Notes: generated by a model from the sequence alone, not told the origin. A stretch of DNA of 64,000 nt from Ramlibacter sp. WS9 (GCF_003797765.1 NZ_RKMB01000002.1:434001-498000); one strand, 5' to 3'. Counted from the stretch's first letter, positions 42,859 through 52,870 are shown. A program made the numbers and translations.

Positions 42859-45213
42859 CTAGTGAAGCAGGCGCTCGGGGTTCGCGTCCAGTTTGGCAAG
42901 CGCATCGCGCGTCGCGCGAACGGTGAGCGCCTCTTCTTCCGCAGGAAGCAGCAACCCGGCCTGAAGGTAGGCCGCCAGCCGTCGCGCCTGGATGAGGTAG
43001 CTGCGCCCGCCCATCGTGGCAAACAGGTGCAGCTGCCTGCGGTCGCTGCGCCAGACGTACTGGACCTGGATCGTCGCGCCGTTGTGGTCCAGCGCGAACC
43101 AGGTGCCCAATTGCAGCTCGTTGGCCCACGACAGCATCGCCGCGCTGGGGCGCGAGCCCCCGTCCGCCACGACCTCGATGGAGGAAGCGTCGATCCCGAG
43201 CATCAGCTCGATGCTGTCCGCATCCAGCGGCAAATCGGTCGCAGGGTCTTTCGCGACGTAGTCTTCGAGGTGGGCCAGCCGCTTGGCCATCACTTCGATC
43301 TGCGCGTGCGGGATGGCCTCGGTCTTCGACAGGAAGGCGTCGGCCAGCGTGTCGCCGATGATCTTGATGTGCGCTTCCTGCGCCTTGCCCTGGATGTTCA
43401 CCAGCGTCATGCCCTGGCGCAGCCGCTGCAGGAGCTTGGGCAGGTCCTGGATCACCCTGGCGCGCTCCTGGCGGTTGGGCTTGGCGCTCGCGGCCCAGAC
43501 CAGGTCGGATGCCGACGTCTTGAGCGCCAGCGTTTCCTCGTGCTGCGGCCCGTTCTTCACGGCCGACAGGGCCAGGACCTCGGCCCACACCTTGAACAGG
43601 AACTCGCGGATCTCTTCGCGCACCGGCAGGTCGGCCAGCATGCTGCGCAGCTCGATGGTGTACTGGATTGCCAAGGTCTCCTTCTGCTCGACCTGCTGCG
43701 CGACGCTCACCAGCCGTTGGGTGGGGGCGCTGTCGGTGAGGAAGCGGGAGAGGAATCTCTGGAATTCGTCGTAGACCAGCTGGAACACGCGCCGACCCGT
43801 TTCTGGATACTGCTCGATCACCTGCACGACACGCTTGATCTCGACTTCCAGCGCGGTGCCACCGATCGCGGCGGCGTCGAAGCCCATCACGCACGAGCCC
43901 ATGCGGTCGATCAGCTGCCGCGCCGGGTGCTCCAGCGTGCCGAAGAACTCGGGCTCGGAGATGGCCACCCGCAACACCGGCATCTGCAGCCGGGCGAACC
44001 ACACGCGGATTGCCGGCGGGATGCGCTCTTCTGAAAGAATGCTCTGGAACATCAGCGCGACGATCTCGATCGTGGCCTTCTCGTTCGACGTTTCGGCCTT
44101 CTGCTTGAGCTCGACGGTGCGGCGCCGCATGTCGGTCGCCACCTGCTGCACGGCCGCATCGTCGTACACGACGATTTCGTGGACGGTGGATCCAACGCCG
44201 GCAGCTTCGGTAATCGCCTGGATCTGGGTGATCTGGTTGGCCAGCGCCTGGGCCAGGGCCGGTGACGGCCGGGTCGGCGGATTGTCGTAGCCCACGACCT
44301 GGTCCGACAGCAAACGCTTGAGCCGGCCCAAGACGCCGCTGGCGCGCGCACGGGCCCGTGCCAGGGGCGGGTTCGATGTCATCAACCGCGTCTCGTCGGC
44401 CACTCCACCGCCCGGTCGCGAGCGCATGCCGGCATCGGGCCGCGAATCGGGAGATGCAGTTCCGCCGCTGGTTGCGCCTGCGTTGAAGTCCGAGTTGACG
44501 GCACCACGCTCGTGCTGGGCGTCCGGGCCACCGCCGTGACGGGCACCGGGCGCCGATGCGCCGCGCCGCACGCGCGTGCTCAAATCGATGTCGCGCATCA
44601 CGCCGCGGCTGACGAGGAGCTGGTTGGCCGCTTTGTAGGCTTCGGTCACATGCTCGAGGATGTGTTTATGGATTACGTCCTGCACCAGCGTCCAGCTTTC
44701 GCGGGTGAGGCCAGCCGCAATCCATTGCTCGATCAGCATCTGGGCGAGCGCCTCAGGCCGCAGCACGTCGGTGCTGGCCAGTTCGTTGCCGCCCTCGAGG
44801 TATTGCATCCGGACGCGCAGGTCGTTCAGCTCGAAGCTCGCCTTTTCGCCGATGGCCAAGGCCAGGCGCGACGAGAGGATCTTCTGCTCCACAACGTCGT
44901 CGCCGATCAGTTCCAGGCTCTTCGATTCGAGCCGGATGCGCGCGGTCGCGGTGGGCGGGATCAGCGCCTTCTGCCAGGCGTCGACGACCGCCTTGGCCCA
45001 CCCTTGCCCGCCGCGCTCGAAGGACATCATCGCGTCGCGGCGCTCGTGCATCTCACGGGTGCTCGGGCTGGCCTGGACCAGTTCCGACATGCGGCTGCGC
45101 AGCGCCTGATACAACGGCGCGACTGCGGCTTGCAACTTGGCCACGAACTGCTCGCGCGTCTCGCGCGCGAGCCGTGCCCCAGAGTCTGATGGCAGTTGCG
45201 GCGGCGCGTTCAC
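42859..45213 (-). CDS. DUF1631 family protein
   Basis: A 784-residue cytoplasmic protein of the DUF1631 family, found mainly in beta- and gamma-proteobacteria. It is largely helical, with a low-complexity Gly/Arg/Ala region at about 235-290. The C-terminal part includes LGTWFALDHNGATIQVQYVWRSD, resembling a PilZ-like or beta-sheet end domain. It follows secF by 19 bases in the same direction and may share its transcript. The function is unknown. Confidence 0.85.
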   Translation of the reverse strand: MNAPPQLPSDSGARLARETREQFVAKLQAAVAPLYQALRSRMSELVQASPSTREMHERRDAMMSFERGGQGWAKAVVDAWQKALIPPTATARIRLESKSLELIGDDVVEQKILSSRLALAIGEKASFELNDLRVRMQYLEGGNELASTDVLRPEALAQMLIEQWIAAGLTRESWTLVQDVIHKHILEHVTEAYKAANQLLVSRGVMRDIDLSTRVRRGASAPGARHGGGPDAQHERGAVNSDFNAGATSGGTASPDSRPDAGMRSRPGGGVADETRLMTSNPPLARARARASGVLGRLKRLLSDQVVGYDNPPTRPSPALAQALANQITQIQAITEAAGVGSTVHEIVVYDDAAVQQVATDMRRRTVELKQKAETSNEKATIEIVALMFQSILSEERIPPAIRVWFARLQMPVLRVAISEPEFFGTLEHPARQLIDRMGSCVMGFDAAAIGGTALEVEIKRVVQVIEQYPETGRRVFQLVYDEFQRFLSRFLTDSAPTQRLVSVAQQVEQKETLAIQYTIELRSMLADLPVREEIREFLFKVWAEVLALSAVKNGPQHEETLALKTSASDLVWAASAKPNRQERARVIQDLPKLLQRLRQGMTLVNIQGKAQEAHIKIIGDTLADAFLSKTEAIPHAQIEVMAKRLAHLEDYVAKDPATDLPLDADSIELMLGIDASSIEVVADGGSRPSAAMLSWANELQLGTWFALDHNGATIQVQYVWRSDRRQLHLFATMGGRSYLIQARRLAAYLQAGLLLPAEEEALTVRATRDALAKLDANPERLLH

Positions 45214-45232
45214 GTCGGCGGCGTCCCGGGCC

Positions 45233-46207
45233 CTAGACGGTAGCGCCCGCGTTGGGGTCGTTCGGGTCCTCGTCCTTGCGGCCGGCGGACTTGACCAGGT
45301 CTTCGCGCTTCACGCCCAGCCACATGGCGATGGCGGCGGCGACGAACACCGAGGAATAGATGCCGAACAGGATGCCGATGGTCAGCGCCAGGGCGAAGTA
45401 ATGCAGCGTCGGGCCGCCGAACAGTAGCATCGACAGCACCATCATCTGCGTCGCACCGTGGGTGATGATGGTGCGGCTGATGGTCGACGTGATGGCGTTG
45501 TCGATGATCTGGATCGTCGTCATTTTCCGGTAACGCCGGAAGTTCTCGCGGATCCGGTCGAAGATCACGACCGATTCGTTGACCGAGTAGCCCAGCACCG
45601 CCAGCACCGCCGCCAGCACCGCCAGCGAGAACTCCCACTGGAAGAACGCGAAGAAGCCCAGAATGATGACCACGTCGTGCAGGTTGGCGATGATGGCCGC
45701 CACGGCGAACTTCCATTCGAAGCGGAAGGCGAGGTAGATCATGATGCCCGCGACGACGAAAGCCAGGGCTTTCAGGCCGTCGGTGGCGAGTTCCTCACCG
45801 ACCTGGGGGCCGACGAACTCGGTGCGGCGCAGCACGACCTCCTTGTCCTGGGCCCTCAGCGCCGATAACACTTTCTCACTTTGTTGCGCGGAAATAACGC
45901 CCTTTTCGGCCCCCGCGCTCACTTTCGGCGCGGGCAGGCGGATCATCACATCGCGCGAAGTGCCGAAATTCTGGACTTGCACGTCGGAATAACCCAGCCC
46001 GGCCACGATGGTGCGCACCTTTTCGACGTCGGCGGGTTGCGAATAGCTCACCTCCATCACCGTGCCACCGGTGAACTCCACCGACAGGTGCAGGCCCCTG
46101 TGAAACAGGAAGAACACCGCGGCCGCGAACGTCAGGAACGAGACGACGTTGAAGATCAACGCGTTCTCCATGAACGGGATGTCGCGGCGGATCTTGAAGA
46201 ACTCCAT
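45233..46207 (-). CDS. secF: protein translocase subunit SecF
   Basis: A 324-residue inner-membrane subunit that, with SecD, uses the proton gradient to finish protein export. Six helices are expected. The SecF hallmarks are LSVEFTGGTVMEVSYSQP, the periplasmic part, and the conserved SVNESVVIFDRIRENFR and GGPTLHYFALALTIGILFGIYS segments. It begins 13 bases after secD and is the third gene of yajC-secD-secF. A charged C-terminal tail follows (residues 300-324). Confidence 0.96.
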   Translation of the reverse strand: MEFFKIRRDIPFMENALIFNVVSFLTFAAAVFFLFHRGLHLSVEFTGGTVMEVSYSQPADVEKVRTIVAGLGYSDVQVQNFGTSRDVMIRLPAPKVSAGAEKGVISAQQSEKVLSALRAQDKEVVLRRTEFVGPQVGEELATDGLKALAFVVAGIMIYLAFRFEWKFAVAAIIANLHDVVIILGFFAFFQWEFSLAVLAAVLAVLGYSVNESVVIFDRIRENFRRYRKMTTIQIIDNAITSTISRTIITHGATQMMVLSMLLFGGPTLHYFALALTIGILFGIYSSVFVAAAIAMWLGVKREDLVKSAGRKDEDPNDPNAGATV

Positions 46208-46220
46208 TTAATCCGTCCCC

Positions 46221-48104
46221 TTACTCGGCTTTGGTTATAGCGCCATCCGCGCCGGGACGCCAGACGGTGCCGATCGACACGGTCTTGAGTTTCTTCTTGC
46301 GGCCATACCAAAGATTGACCAGGCCGCGCGAAAAGAACACGGCCGAGAACATCGACGTGAGAATGCCGAGACAGTGAACGACGGCGAAGCCGCGCACCGG
46401 ACCCGAGCCGAACGCGAGCAGCGCCAGGCCCGCGATCAGTGTCGTGATGTTGGAGTCGAAGATGGTGTTCCAGGCGCGGTCATAGCCGGCGCTGATCGCC
46501 GCCTGCGGCGAGGCGCCGCTTCGCAACTCTTCCCGTACCCGCTCGTTGATCAGCACGTTGGAGTCGATGGCCATGCCCAGCGCGAGCGCCATGGCCGCCA
46601 TGCCGGGCAAAGTCAGCGTCGCCTGCAGCATCGATAACACCGCCACCAGCAGCAACAGGTTGAACGCCAGCGCCACGCCGGAGAACATGCCGAACAGCAT
46701 GTAATAGCCGGCCATGAACAGGCAGATCGCGGCAAAGCCCCACGCCACGCTGTGGAAGCCCTTGGTGATGTTTTCCTTGCCCAGGCTCGGGCCGATGGTC
46801 CGTTCCTCGATGATTTCCATCGGCGCGGCCAACGAACCGGCGCGCAGCAGGAGGGCAACGTCGTTGGCCTCGGTGGTGGTCATGCGGCCGGAGATCTGCA
46901 CGCGGCCGCCGCCAATCTCACTGCGGATCACCGGCGCTGTGACCACTTCGCCCTTGCCCTTTTCGAACAGCAGGATGGCCATGCGCTTGCCGACGCTCTC
47001 GCGGGTCACGTCCTTGAAGATGCGCGAGCCTTTGGCATCCAGCGTCAGGTGCACGGCGGCCTCTTGCGTCTGGCTGTCGAAACCCGGCTGCGCGTCGGTG
47101 AGGTTGTCGCCCGTGAGCACCACCTGCTTCTTGACCACGACGCCCTGGCCGTTTCTCTCCAGGTAGCGCTCGGCACCGAAGGGCACCGGTCCGGAACCTG
47201 CCTCCGCAGCGCGCGCCTCAGAGCTTTCATCGACCATCCGCACTTCCAGGGTCGCCGTCCGGCCGAGGATGTCCTTGGCCTTGGCCGTGTCTTGCACGCC
47301 GGGCAACTGCACCACGATACGGTCCAGACCCTGCTGCTGAATCACCGGCTCGGCGACGCCCAGCTCGTTGATGCGGTTGTGCAGCGTGACCATGTTCTGC
47401 TTGAGCGCCTGGTCCTGTACGCGGCGCGCCGCTTCAGGCTTGATGGTCGCGGTCAGCTTGTATTCGGTGCCGTCCGCCGCATCGACCGATTGCAGGTCCG
47501 GAAACTGGTCGGCCAAGACGGCCTTCGTCGCTTCCAGCGTCTGCGCGTCGCGGAAGCGCACCTCGATGGACTGGCCGTTGCGGTTGATGCCGCCATGCCG
47601 AATGCTCTTCTCACGGAGAATGCTGCGCAGATCGCCCGCGAGAGCCTCCGCCTTCTTGGTCAGCGCCGCCTGCATGTCGACCTGCAGCATGAAGTGCACG
47701 CCGCCGCGCAGATCCAGGCCCAGGTACATCGGCGCGGCGTTAAGCGCCGTCAGCCACTTCGGCGATGCCGAAACCAGGTTCAACGCGACGACGAACGGAG
47801 GATCGTTCGGATCCGGCACCAGGGCCTTCTGGATCGCATCCTTGGCCTTGAGCTGCGCGTCGCCGTTGTCCAGCCGCACTTTGACCGATGTGCCTTCCAG
47901 CGCGACGGATTCCGGCTTGATCTGCGCCGCGGCCAACGCCTGCTCCACGCGGGTCTTCGTGGTGTCGTCCACCTTGACGGTAGCCTTGCCCGAAGACACC
48001 TGCACCGCCGGCACTTCGCCGAAGAAATTGGGCAGCGTGTAGATCGCGCCGATGAGCAGGGCGACCACGATGATCGCGTACTTCCAGACCGGATATCGGT
48101 TCAT
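46221..48104 (-). CDS. secD: protein translocase subunit SecD
   Basis: A 627-residue inner-membrane subunit of the Sec accessory complex. N-terminal helix (MNRYPVWKYAIIVVALLIGA), then a large periplasmic domain with GLDLRGGVHFMLQVDM and EPVIQQQGLDRIVVQLPGVQD, then five helices with ALALGMAIDSNVLINERVREE, containing the conserved Asp. The start at 48104 gives the usual N-terminus; the longer frame runs back into yajC. It follows yajC by 47 bases. Confidence 0.96.
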   Translation of the reverse strand: MNRYPVWKYAIIVVALLIGAIYTLPNFFGEVPAVQVSSGKATVKVDDTTKTRVEQALAAAQIKPESVALEGTSVKVRLDNGDAQLKAKDAIQKALVPDPNDPPFVVALNLVSASPKWLTALNAAPMYLGLDLRGGVHFMLQVDMQAALTKKAEALAGDLRSILREKSIRHGGINRNGQSIEVRFRDAQTLEATKAVLADQFPDLQSVDAADGTEYKLTATIKPEAARRVQDQALKQNMVTLHNRINELGVAEPVIQQQGLDRIVVQLPGVQDTAKAKDILGRTATLEVRMVDESSEARAAEAGSGPVPFGAERYLERNGQGVVVKKQVVLTGDNLTDAQPGFDSQTQEAAVHLTLDAKGSRIFKDVTRESVGKRMAILLFEKGKGEVVTAPVIRSEIGGGRVQISGRMTTTEANDVALLLRAGSLAAPMEIIEERTIGPSLGKENITKGFHSVAWGFAAICLFMAGYYMLFGMFSGVALAFNLLLLVAVLSMLQATLTLPGMAAMALALGMAIDSNVLINERVREELRSGASPQAAISAGYDRAWNTIFDSNITTLIAGLALLAFGSGPVRGFAVVHCLGILTSMFSAVFFSRGLVNLWYGRKKKLKTVSIGTVWRPGADGAITKAE

Positions 48105-48151
48105 CTTTTGAAACCTGAAGGACACGTGGTGCGATGCACCCGTGTCGGGCC

Positions 48152-48472
48152 TTACTTGACCGTGCCCTTGGGCAGGACTTGCACGACAGCGCTGCGCTGC
48201 AGTTGGACTTCGACACCATTGGCGATTTCGACGCCCAGGTACACGTCGCCCAGCTTCGTGATCTTGCCGATCATGCCGCCGGCAGTCGCCACCTCGTCGC
48301 CCTTGGCCAGCGCCTCGACCATGGCGCGGGCTTCTTTCTGGCGCTTCATCTGCGGCCGGATCATCACGAAATACAGCACCACGAACATCAGCACCAACGG
48401 CAGCATGCTCATCAACGATGACTGCATGTCGCCGCCGGCGGCGGTCTGGGCATAGGCGGAAGAAATGAACAC
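48152..48472 (-). CDS. yajC: Sec translocase accessory protein YajC
   Basis: A 106-residue inner-membrane protein of the SecDF-YajC complex. A single helix (SMLPLVLMFVVLYFVMIRPQ) precedes the conserved RPQMKRQKEA and a small beta domain with GDEVATAGGMIGKI. I chose the GTG at 48472 (VFISSAYAQ): GGAG lies six bases upstream and this is the usual start; the longer frame adds an unlikely N-terminus. A promoter with a TACAAT -10 box about 90 bases upstream is plausible. Confidence 0.95.
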   Translation of the reverse strand: MFISSAYAQTAAGGDMQSSLMSMLPLVLMFVVLYFVMIRPQMKRQKEARAMVEALAKGDEVATAGGMIGKITKLGDVYLGVEIANGVEVQLQRSAVVQVLPKGTVK

Positions 48473-48634
48473 AGCGGCTCCAGGCAAAAAAGTGATGTGG
48501 TGGCGAAACGCCCGCGCACAAGCCGGCACCCTAATGTGCCGCAGTGCGGAGAGCGTTCGATTGTATGCGGCGGCACCCTGGGTAATAAGTTGTAACCCAA
48601 CCCGTCGCGCCGCCCGGCAGGGCTTTCCTGCCCG

Positions 48635-51600
48635 TCAGGCAGCCTGGCGCCGCGCCTCGGGTTGGTCCCACTGCGCCATCAGTTGGTTCCACTGCGCGCG
48701 AGCTGCCGCCAAATTGCGCTCCTTCACGTGGCCGTACCCCTTGATCTGCTCGGGAATGCGGGCGATCTCCAGGGCCAGGCCGTAGTTGACGGCCGAAAGC
48801 GAAGCGAGCACCCGCTCGATGCTCTGGCGGTACTCCACGATCAGGGCGCGCTCGGTACGACGCTCCTCGGTCCGGCCGAAAACGTCAAGCGCCGTGCCGC
48901 GCAGGCCCTTGAGCTTGGCCAGCACGCGGAATGCGGTGTGCATCGCCGGGCCGAACTTCTTCTTCTGCAGCTCGCCCTTGTCGTTGCGCTTGGCGATCAT
49001 CGGCGGCGCCAGGTGGTAGTTGACCTTGTAGTCGCCCTCGAACATGGCGGCGATCTTTTCCTGGAAACCGGTCTCGGTGTGCAGGCGGGCGACTTCGTAC
49101 TCGTCCTTGTAGGCCATGAGCTTGAACAGGTAACGGGCCACGGTCTCCGTCAGCGCCGTCTTGCCCAGCGGGCCTTCCGCGGCATGCACCTTCTCGACGA
49201 ACGCCTTGTAATCGGCGGCGTACTCGGCGTTCTGGTAGTCCGTGAGGAACTCGACGCGGCGCGTCACCATGCGCTCCAGGGTTTCGCGCTTCTTGAACTC
49301 GATCACCTGGGCTGGGGCCAGCAGCTTTTCCACCGACGCCCAGTCGTGCGCGGCGCGGCGGCCCCATTCGAAGGCGGCCTTGTTGTTGTCGATGGCCACG
49401 GCATTGAGCTCGATCGCGCGCATCAGCGATGCGTATTCCAGCGGGAGCCAGCCCTTTTGCCAGGCGTAGCCCAGCATCATTGGGTTGGTGTAGATGCTGT
49501 CGCCCATCAGCTTGGTGGCGGCCACGTCGGCGTTGAACGCCGAGACACCGGCCGGGCCGACCGCATGCACGATCTCCGCGGCGCAGGCGTCGGCGGGATT
49601 GGCCCAGTTGGCGTTCTTCACGAATGCGGCGGTGGGCGTGCTGTGCGAATTGAGCGCCACGTGCGTGCGGCCCTCGCGCATGCGCAGCACGGTTTCCTTG
49701 CCAGCCGTGACGATCGGGTCGCAGCCGATCACCAGGTCGGCTCCGGCCATGCTGACCTTGGTGGTGCGGATGTCCTCGGCGCGCTCGCCGATCAGCACGT
49801 GGCTCCAGGTGGCGCCGCCCTTTTGCGCCAGGCCCGCCGAATCCTGCGTGACGATGCCCTTGCCTTCGATGTGGCCGGCCATGCCGAGCAGCTGGCCAAT
49901 GGTGATGACGCCGGTGCCGCCCACGCCCGCCACCACAATGCCGAAGGCGCCGTTGATCCTCGGCAGCTGCGGCTGCGGCAGTTCGCCCAGCGCGAAGGGT
50001 GAAGTCGTCTTGTCCTTGGCCTTCTTCTTCAGCTGCCCGCCTTCGACAGTGACGAAGCTCGGGCAGAAGCCCTTCAGGCAGCTGGTATCCTTGTTGCAGG
50101 TGTTCTGGTTGATGGTGCGCTTGCGGCCGAATTCGGTCTCCAGCGGCTCCACCGACAAGCAGTTGCTCTTGACGCTGCAGTCGCCGCAGCCTTCGCACAC
50201 CAGGTCGTTGATGACGACGCGAACGGCCGGGTCGACCAGGGTGCCGCGCTTGCGGCGGCGGCGCTTTTCGGTGGCGCAGGTCTGGTCGTAGATGATCGCG
50301 GTGGTGCCTGGAATCTCGCGGAATTCGCGCTGCGTGCGGTCCAGTTCATCACGGTGGCGCACCTCGATGCCCGGGGGCAGCTTGGCCATCGTGTACTTCT
50401 CGGGTTCGTCAGTGACGACGATGAGCCGCGTGACGCCTTCAGCCACCAGGCTGTGCGCGATCTGGATCACTGAATGGCCCTCGGGCCGCTCGCCGACCTG
50501 CTGGCCGCCGGTCATGGCGACCGCGTCGTTATAGAGGACCTTGTAGGTGATGTTCACGCCCGAAGCGATCGACTGGCGGATCGCCAGCAGGCCGCTGTGG
50601 AAATACGTGCCGTCACCGAGGTTGGCGAACACGTGGTTCTCCTTGGTGAACGGCGCCTGGCCGACCCACGGCACGCCCTCGCCGCCCATCTGCGTGAAGC
50701 CGATGGTCGCGCGGTCCATCCAGGTCGCCATGAAGTGGCAACCGATGCCGGCCATGGCCCGCGAGCCTTCGGGCACGACGGTGGAGGTGTTGTGCGGGCA
50801 GCCCGAGCAGAACCACGGTGCGCGGTCGCCCTTGACTTCGAGCACCTGCATCGAGCGTTCCTTGGCTTCCAGGATCGCGAGTTGCGCGTCGATGCGCGCG
50901 CCCATATCGCCGTCCACGCCCAGCTTCTTCAGGCGTTGCGCGATGGCGCGGGCGATCAGCGCAGGGGATAGGTCCGCATTAGCGCGCAGCAGCGTGTTGC
51001 CGGTCGGGTTGGCCATGGACCACTCGCCGCCCGAGAAGTCTCCTTCGACTTCATTGAACTTGCCGACCACCACCGGGCGCACGTCAGGCCGCCAGTTGTA
51101 GAGCTCTTCCTTCAGCTGGTACTCGATGACCTGGCGCTTTTCCTCCACCACCAGGATCTCGCGCAGGCCCTGCGCGAACTCGCGCGTGATCTGCGCTTCC
51201 AGCGGCCACACCACGCCGACCTTGTGCAGGCGGATGCCCAGCTGGCGGCAGGTGTCGTCATCCAGCCCCAGGTCCAACAGCGCCTGGCGCGTGTCGTTGT
51301 AGGCCTTGCCGCTGGCGATGATGCCGAAGCGGTCGTTCGGGCCCTCGATGGCGTTGTAGTTCAGGCGGTTGACTCGGATGTATGCGAGCGCCGCGTACCA
51401 CTTGTAGTCGAAGAGGCGCGCTTCCTGTTCCAGCGCCGTGTCGGGCCAGCGAATGTGCACGCCGCCGGGCGGCATCTCGAAATCGGTGGGAATGCGGATG
51501 TCGACGCGCTCGGGGTCGATCATGGCGGTGGATGCGGACTCGACGATCTCCTGGATCGTCTTCATGCCCGACCAGACGCCGGCATAGCGGCTCATCGCGA

Positions 51601-52195
51601 AGGCGTGGATGCCCAGGTCCAAAATCTCTTGCACGCTGGCCGGAAAGAACACCGGGAAGCCGCAGGCCTTGAAGATGTGGTCGCTCTGGTGCGCGGCGGT
51701 GGAGCTCTTGGCGACGTGGTCGTCGCCGGCCACCGCGATCACACCGCCCCAGGGCGTGGTGCCCGCCATGTTGGCGTGCTTGAAGACGTCGGCGCTGCGG
51801 TCCACGCCCGGCCCCTTGCCGTACCAGATGCCGAACACGCCGTCGAACTTGTGCGTTTCCTTGGGCGTGAAGCCCAATTGCTGCGTGCCCCATAGCGCGG
51901 TGGCGGCCAATTCTTCATTGACGCCCGGCTGGAAGACGATGTTCTGCGCCTTCAGGTACTTGTCGGCCTTCCACAGCGCCTGGTCATAGCCGCCCAGCGG
52001 CGAACCGCGGTAGCCGCTGATGAAGCCGGCGGTGTTCTTGCCCTGCTGCGCATCGCGCAGGCGTTGCAGCATGGGCAGCTTGACCAGCGCCTGCACGCCA
52101 CTCATGAAAGCGCGTCCGTAGTCGAGCGAGTACTTGTCGTCGAGCGTGACGGTTTCCAGGGCCTTGCGGATGTGTTCGGGCAGCGGGGCGTTCAT
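48635..52195 (-). CDS. indolepyruvate ferredoxin oxidoreductase, fused subunits
   Basis: A 1186-residue TPP-dependent enzyme that fuses the alpha- and beta-type subunits. It would convert aryl-2-oxoacids (from aromatic amino acid transamination) to acyl-CoA, passing electrons to ferredoxin. The thiamine domain includes CSGCPHNTSTVVPEGSRAMAG. A ferredoxin-type segment has CEGCGDCSVKSNC and a Cys-rich continuation, and the gamma-type domain has VAGVGGTGVITIGQLLGMAG. It is divergent from an Lrp regulator, the usual arrangement. Downstream lie about 160 bases before yajC, with a GGCAGG/CCTGCC hairpin around 48617-48633. Confidence 0.93.
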   Translation of the reverse strand: MNAPLPEHIRKALETVTLDDKYSLDYGRAFMSGVQALVKLPMLQRLRDAQQGKNTAGFISGYRGSPLGGYDQALWKADKYLKAQNIVFQPGVNEELAATALWGTQQLGFTPKETHKFDGVFGIWYGKGPGVDRSADVFKHANMAGTTPWGGVIAVAGDDHVAKSSTAAHQSDHIFKACGFPVFFPASVQEILDLGIHAFAMSRYAGVWSGMKTIQEIVESASTAMIDPERVDIRIPTDFEMPPGGVHIRWPDTALEQEARLFDYKWYAALAYIRVNRLNYNAIEGPNDRFGIIASGKAYNDTRQALLDLGLDDDTCRQLGIRLHKVGVVWPLEAQITREFAQGLREILVVEEKRQVIEYQLKEELYNWRPDVRPVVVGKFNEVEGDFSGGEWSMANPTGNTLLRANADLSPALIARAIAQRLKKLGVDGDMGARIDAQLAILEAKERSMQVLEVKGDRAPWFCSGCPHNTSTVVPEGSRAMAGIGCHFMATWMDRATIGFTQMGGEGVPWVGQAPFTKENHVFANLGDGTYFHSGLLAIRQSIASGVNITYKVLYNDAVAMTGGQQVGERPEGHSVIQIAHSLVAEGVTRLIVVTDEPEKYTMAKLPPGIEVRHRDELDRTQREFREIPGTTAIIYDQTCATEKRRRRKRGTLVDPAVRVVINDLVCEGCGDCSVKSNCLSVEPLETEFGRKRTINQNTCNKDTSCLKGFCPSFVTVEGGQLKKKAKDKTTSPFALGELPQPQLPRINGAFGIVVAGVGGTGVITIGQLLGMAGHIEGKGIVTQDSAGLAQKGGATWSHVLIGERAEDIRTTKVSMAGADLVIGCDPIVTAGKETVLRMREGRTHVALNSHSTPTAAFVKNANWANPADACAAEIVHAVGPAGVSAFNADVAATKLMGDSIYTNPMMLGYAWQKGWLPLEYASLMRAIELNAVAIDNNKAAFEWGRRAAHDWASVEKLLAPAQVIEFKKRETLERMVTRRVEFLTDYQNAEYAADYKAFVEKVHAAEGPLGKTALTETVARYLFKLMAYKDEYEVARLHTETGFQEKIAAMFEGDYKVNYHLAPPMIAKRNDKGELQKKKFGPAMHTAFRVLAKLKGLRGTALDVFGRTEERRTERALIVEYRQSIERVLASLSAVNYGLALEIARIPEQIKGYGHVKERNLAAARAQWNQLMAQWDQPEARRQAA

Positions 52196-52353
52196 GGACG
52201 TCTTGTCTCCAGTGATTTCGTGGGAACGAGGCCTTGTGGGCCGGGTGCGGGAAGAATCGTTCCGCCGGATAGGCGGGCGCCTCTAGTGGACTGCAAAGTG
52301 TATGCCCGCGCCTCAGATATGTCTTTGCTTTCTATGCCGTGTTATTGGCTGAT

Positions 52354-52368
52354 CAAGAAAGAATCTTG
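52354..52368 (+). promoter_or_regulatory. 15-bp palindrome, candidate Lrp/AsnC operator
   Basis: CAAGAAAGAATCTTG has perfect 5-bp arms (CAAGA/TCTTG) and a 5-bp AT-rich centre, the size and shape of Lrp/AsnC sites. It lies two bases before the -10-like box of the Lrp gene and between it and the divergent oxidoreductase gene, so it could control both. Confidence 0.45.
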
Positions 52369-52370
52369 CT

Positions 52371-52376
52371 TAAAAT
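52371..52376 (+). promoter_or_regulatory. putative -10 box of the Lrp-family gene
   Basis: TAAAAT ends eight bases before the ATG at 52385. A leaderless transcript is likely, and the palindrome just upstream would block polymerase when bound. Confidence 0.35.
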
Positions 52377-52384
52377 CGGCAATC

Positions 52385-52870
52385 ATGGAAACACTCGATA
52401 AGTTTGACGTCGCCATCCTCAATGAATTGCAGGCCGACGGGCGCCTTTCAAATGCCGAACTCGCGCAGCGGGTGGGCTTGTCCGCGGCGCCGTGCTGGCG
52501 CCGAGTTCGCGCGCTGGAAGAGGCGGGATTCATCAAGGGCTATCACGCCGAGATCGACCGCCACAAGATCGGCCTGGGCGTGCTGGCTTTCGTGCGGCTG
52601 GACGCCAACCGCAACACCGGCGAACTCACCCGCGAAATGGAAGAGGCGATCCGGAAAATCCCCGAGATCGTGTCGTGCCACTACATCAGCGGCGCCGGCA
52701 CCTTCGAGCTGCAGGTGGTGTCACGCGACCTCGACACCTTCTCCCAATTCGCGCGCAAAGTGCTGATCAACCTGCCGAACGTCAAGGACCTGCACACCAG
52801 CTTTTCGCTGGGCGAGGTCAAGGCCAGCAGCAGCGTGCCACTCGCCCACCTGGGCGCAAAGTCATCCTGA
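52385..52870 (+). CDS. Lrp/AsnC-family transcriptional regulator
   Basis: A 161-residue regulator. The N-terminal winged helix-turn-helix (LDKFDVAILNELQADGRLSN, then ELAQRVGLSAAPCWRRVRAL) is followed by the ligand-binding RAM domain (about 65-145), containing EIVSCHYISGAGTFELQVVS. Ligands are usually amino acids. It is divergent from the indolepyruvate oxidoreductase, 189 bases apart, and probably controls it in response to an aromatic amino acid; this is inference from the common arrangement. It converges with the MliC-like gene. Confidence 0.93.
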   Translation: METLDKFDVAILNELQADGRLSNAELAQRVGLSAAPCWRRVRALEEAGFIKGYHAEIDRHKIGLGVLAFVRLDANRNTGELTREMEEAIRKIPEIVSCHYISGAGTFELQVVSRDLDTFSQFARKVLINLPNVKDLHTSFSLGEVKASSSVPLAHLGAKSS

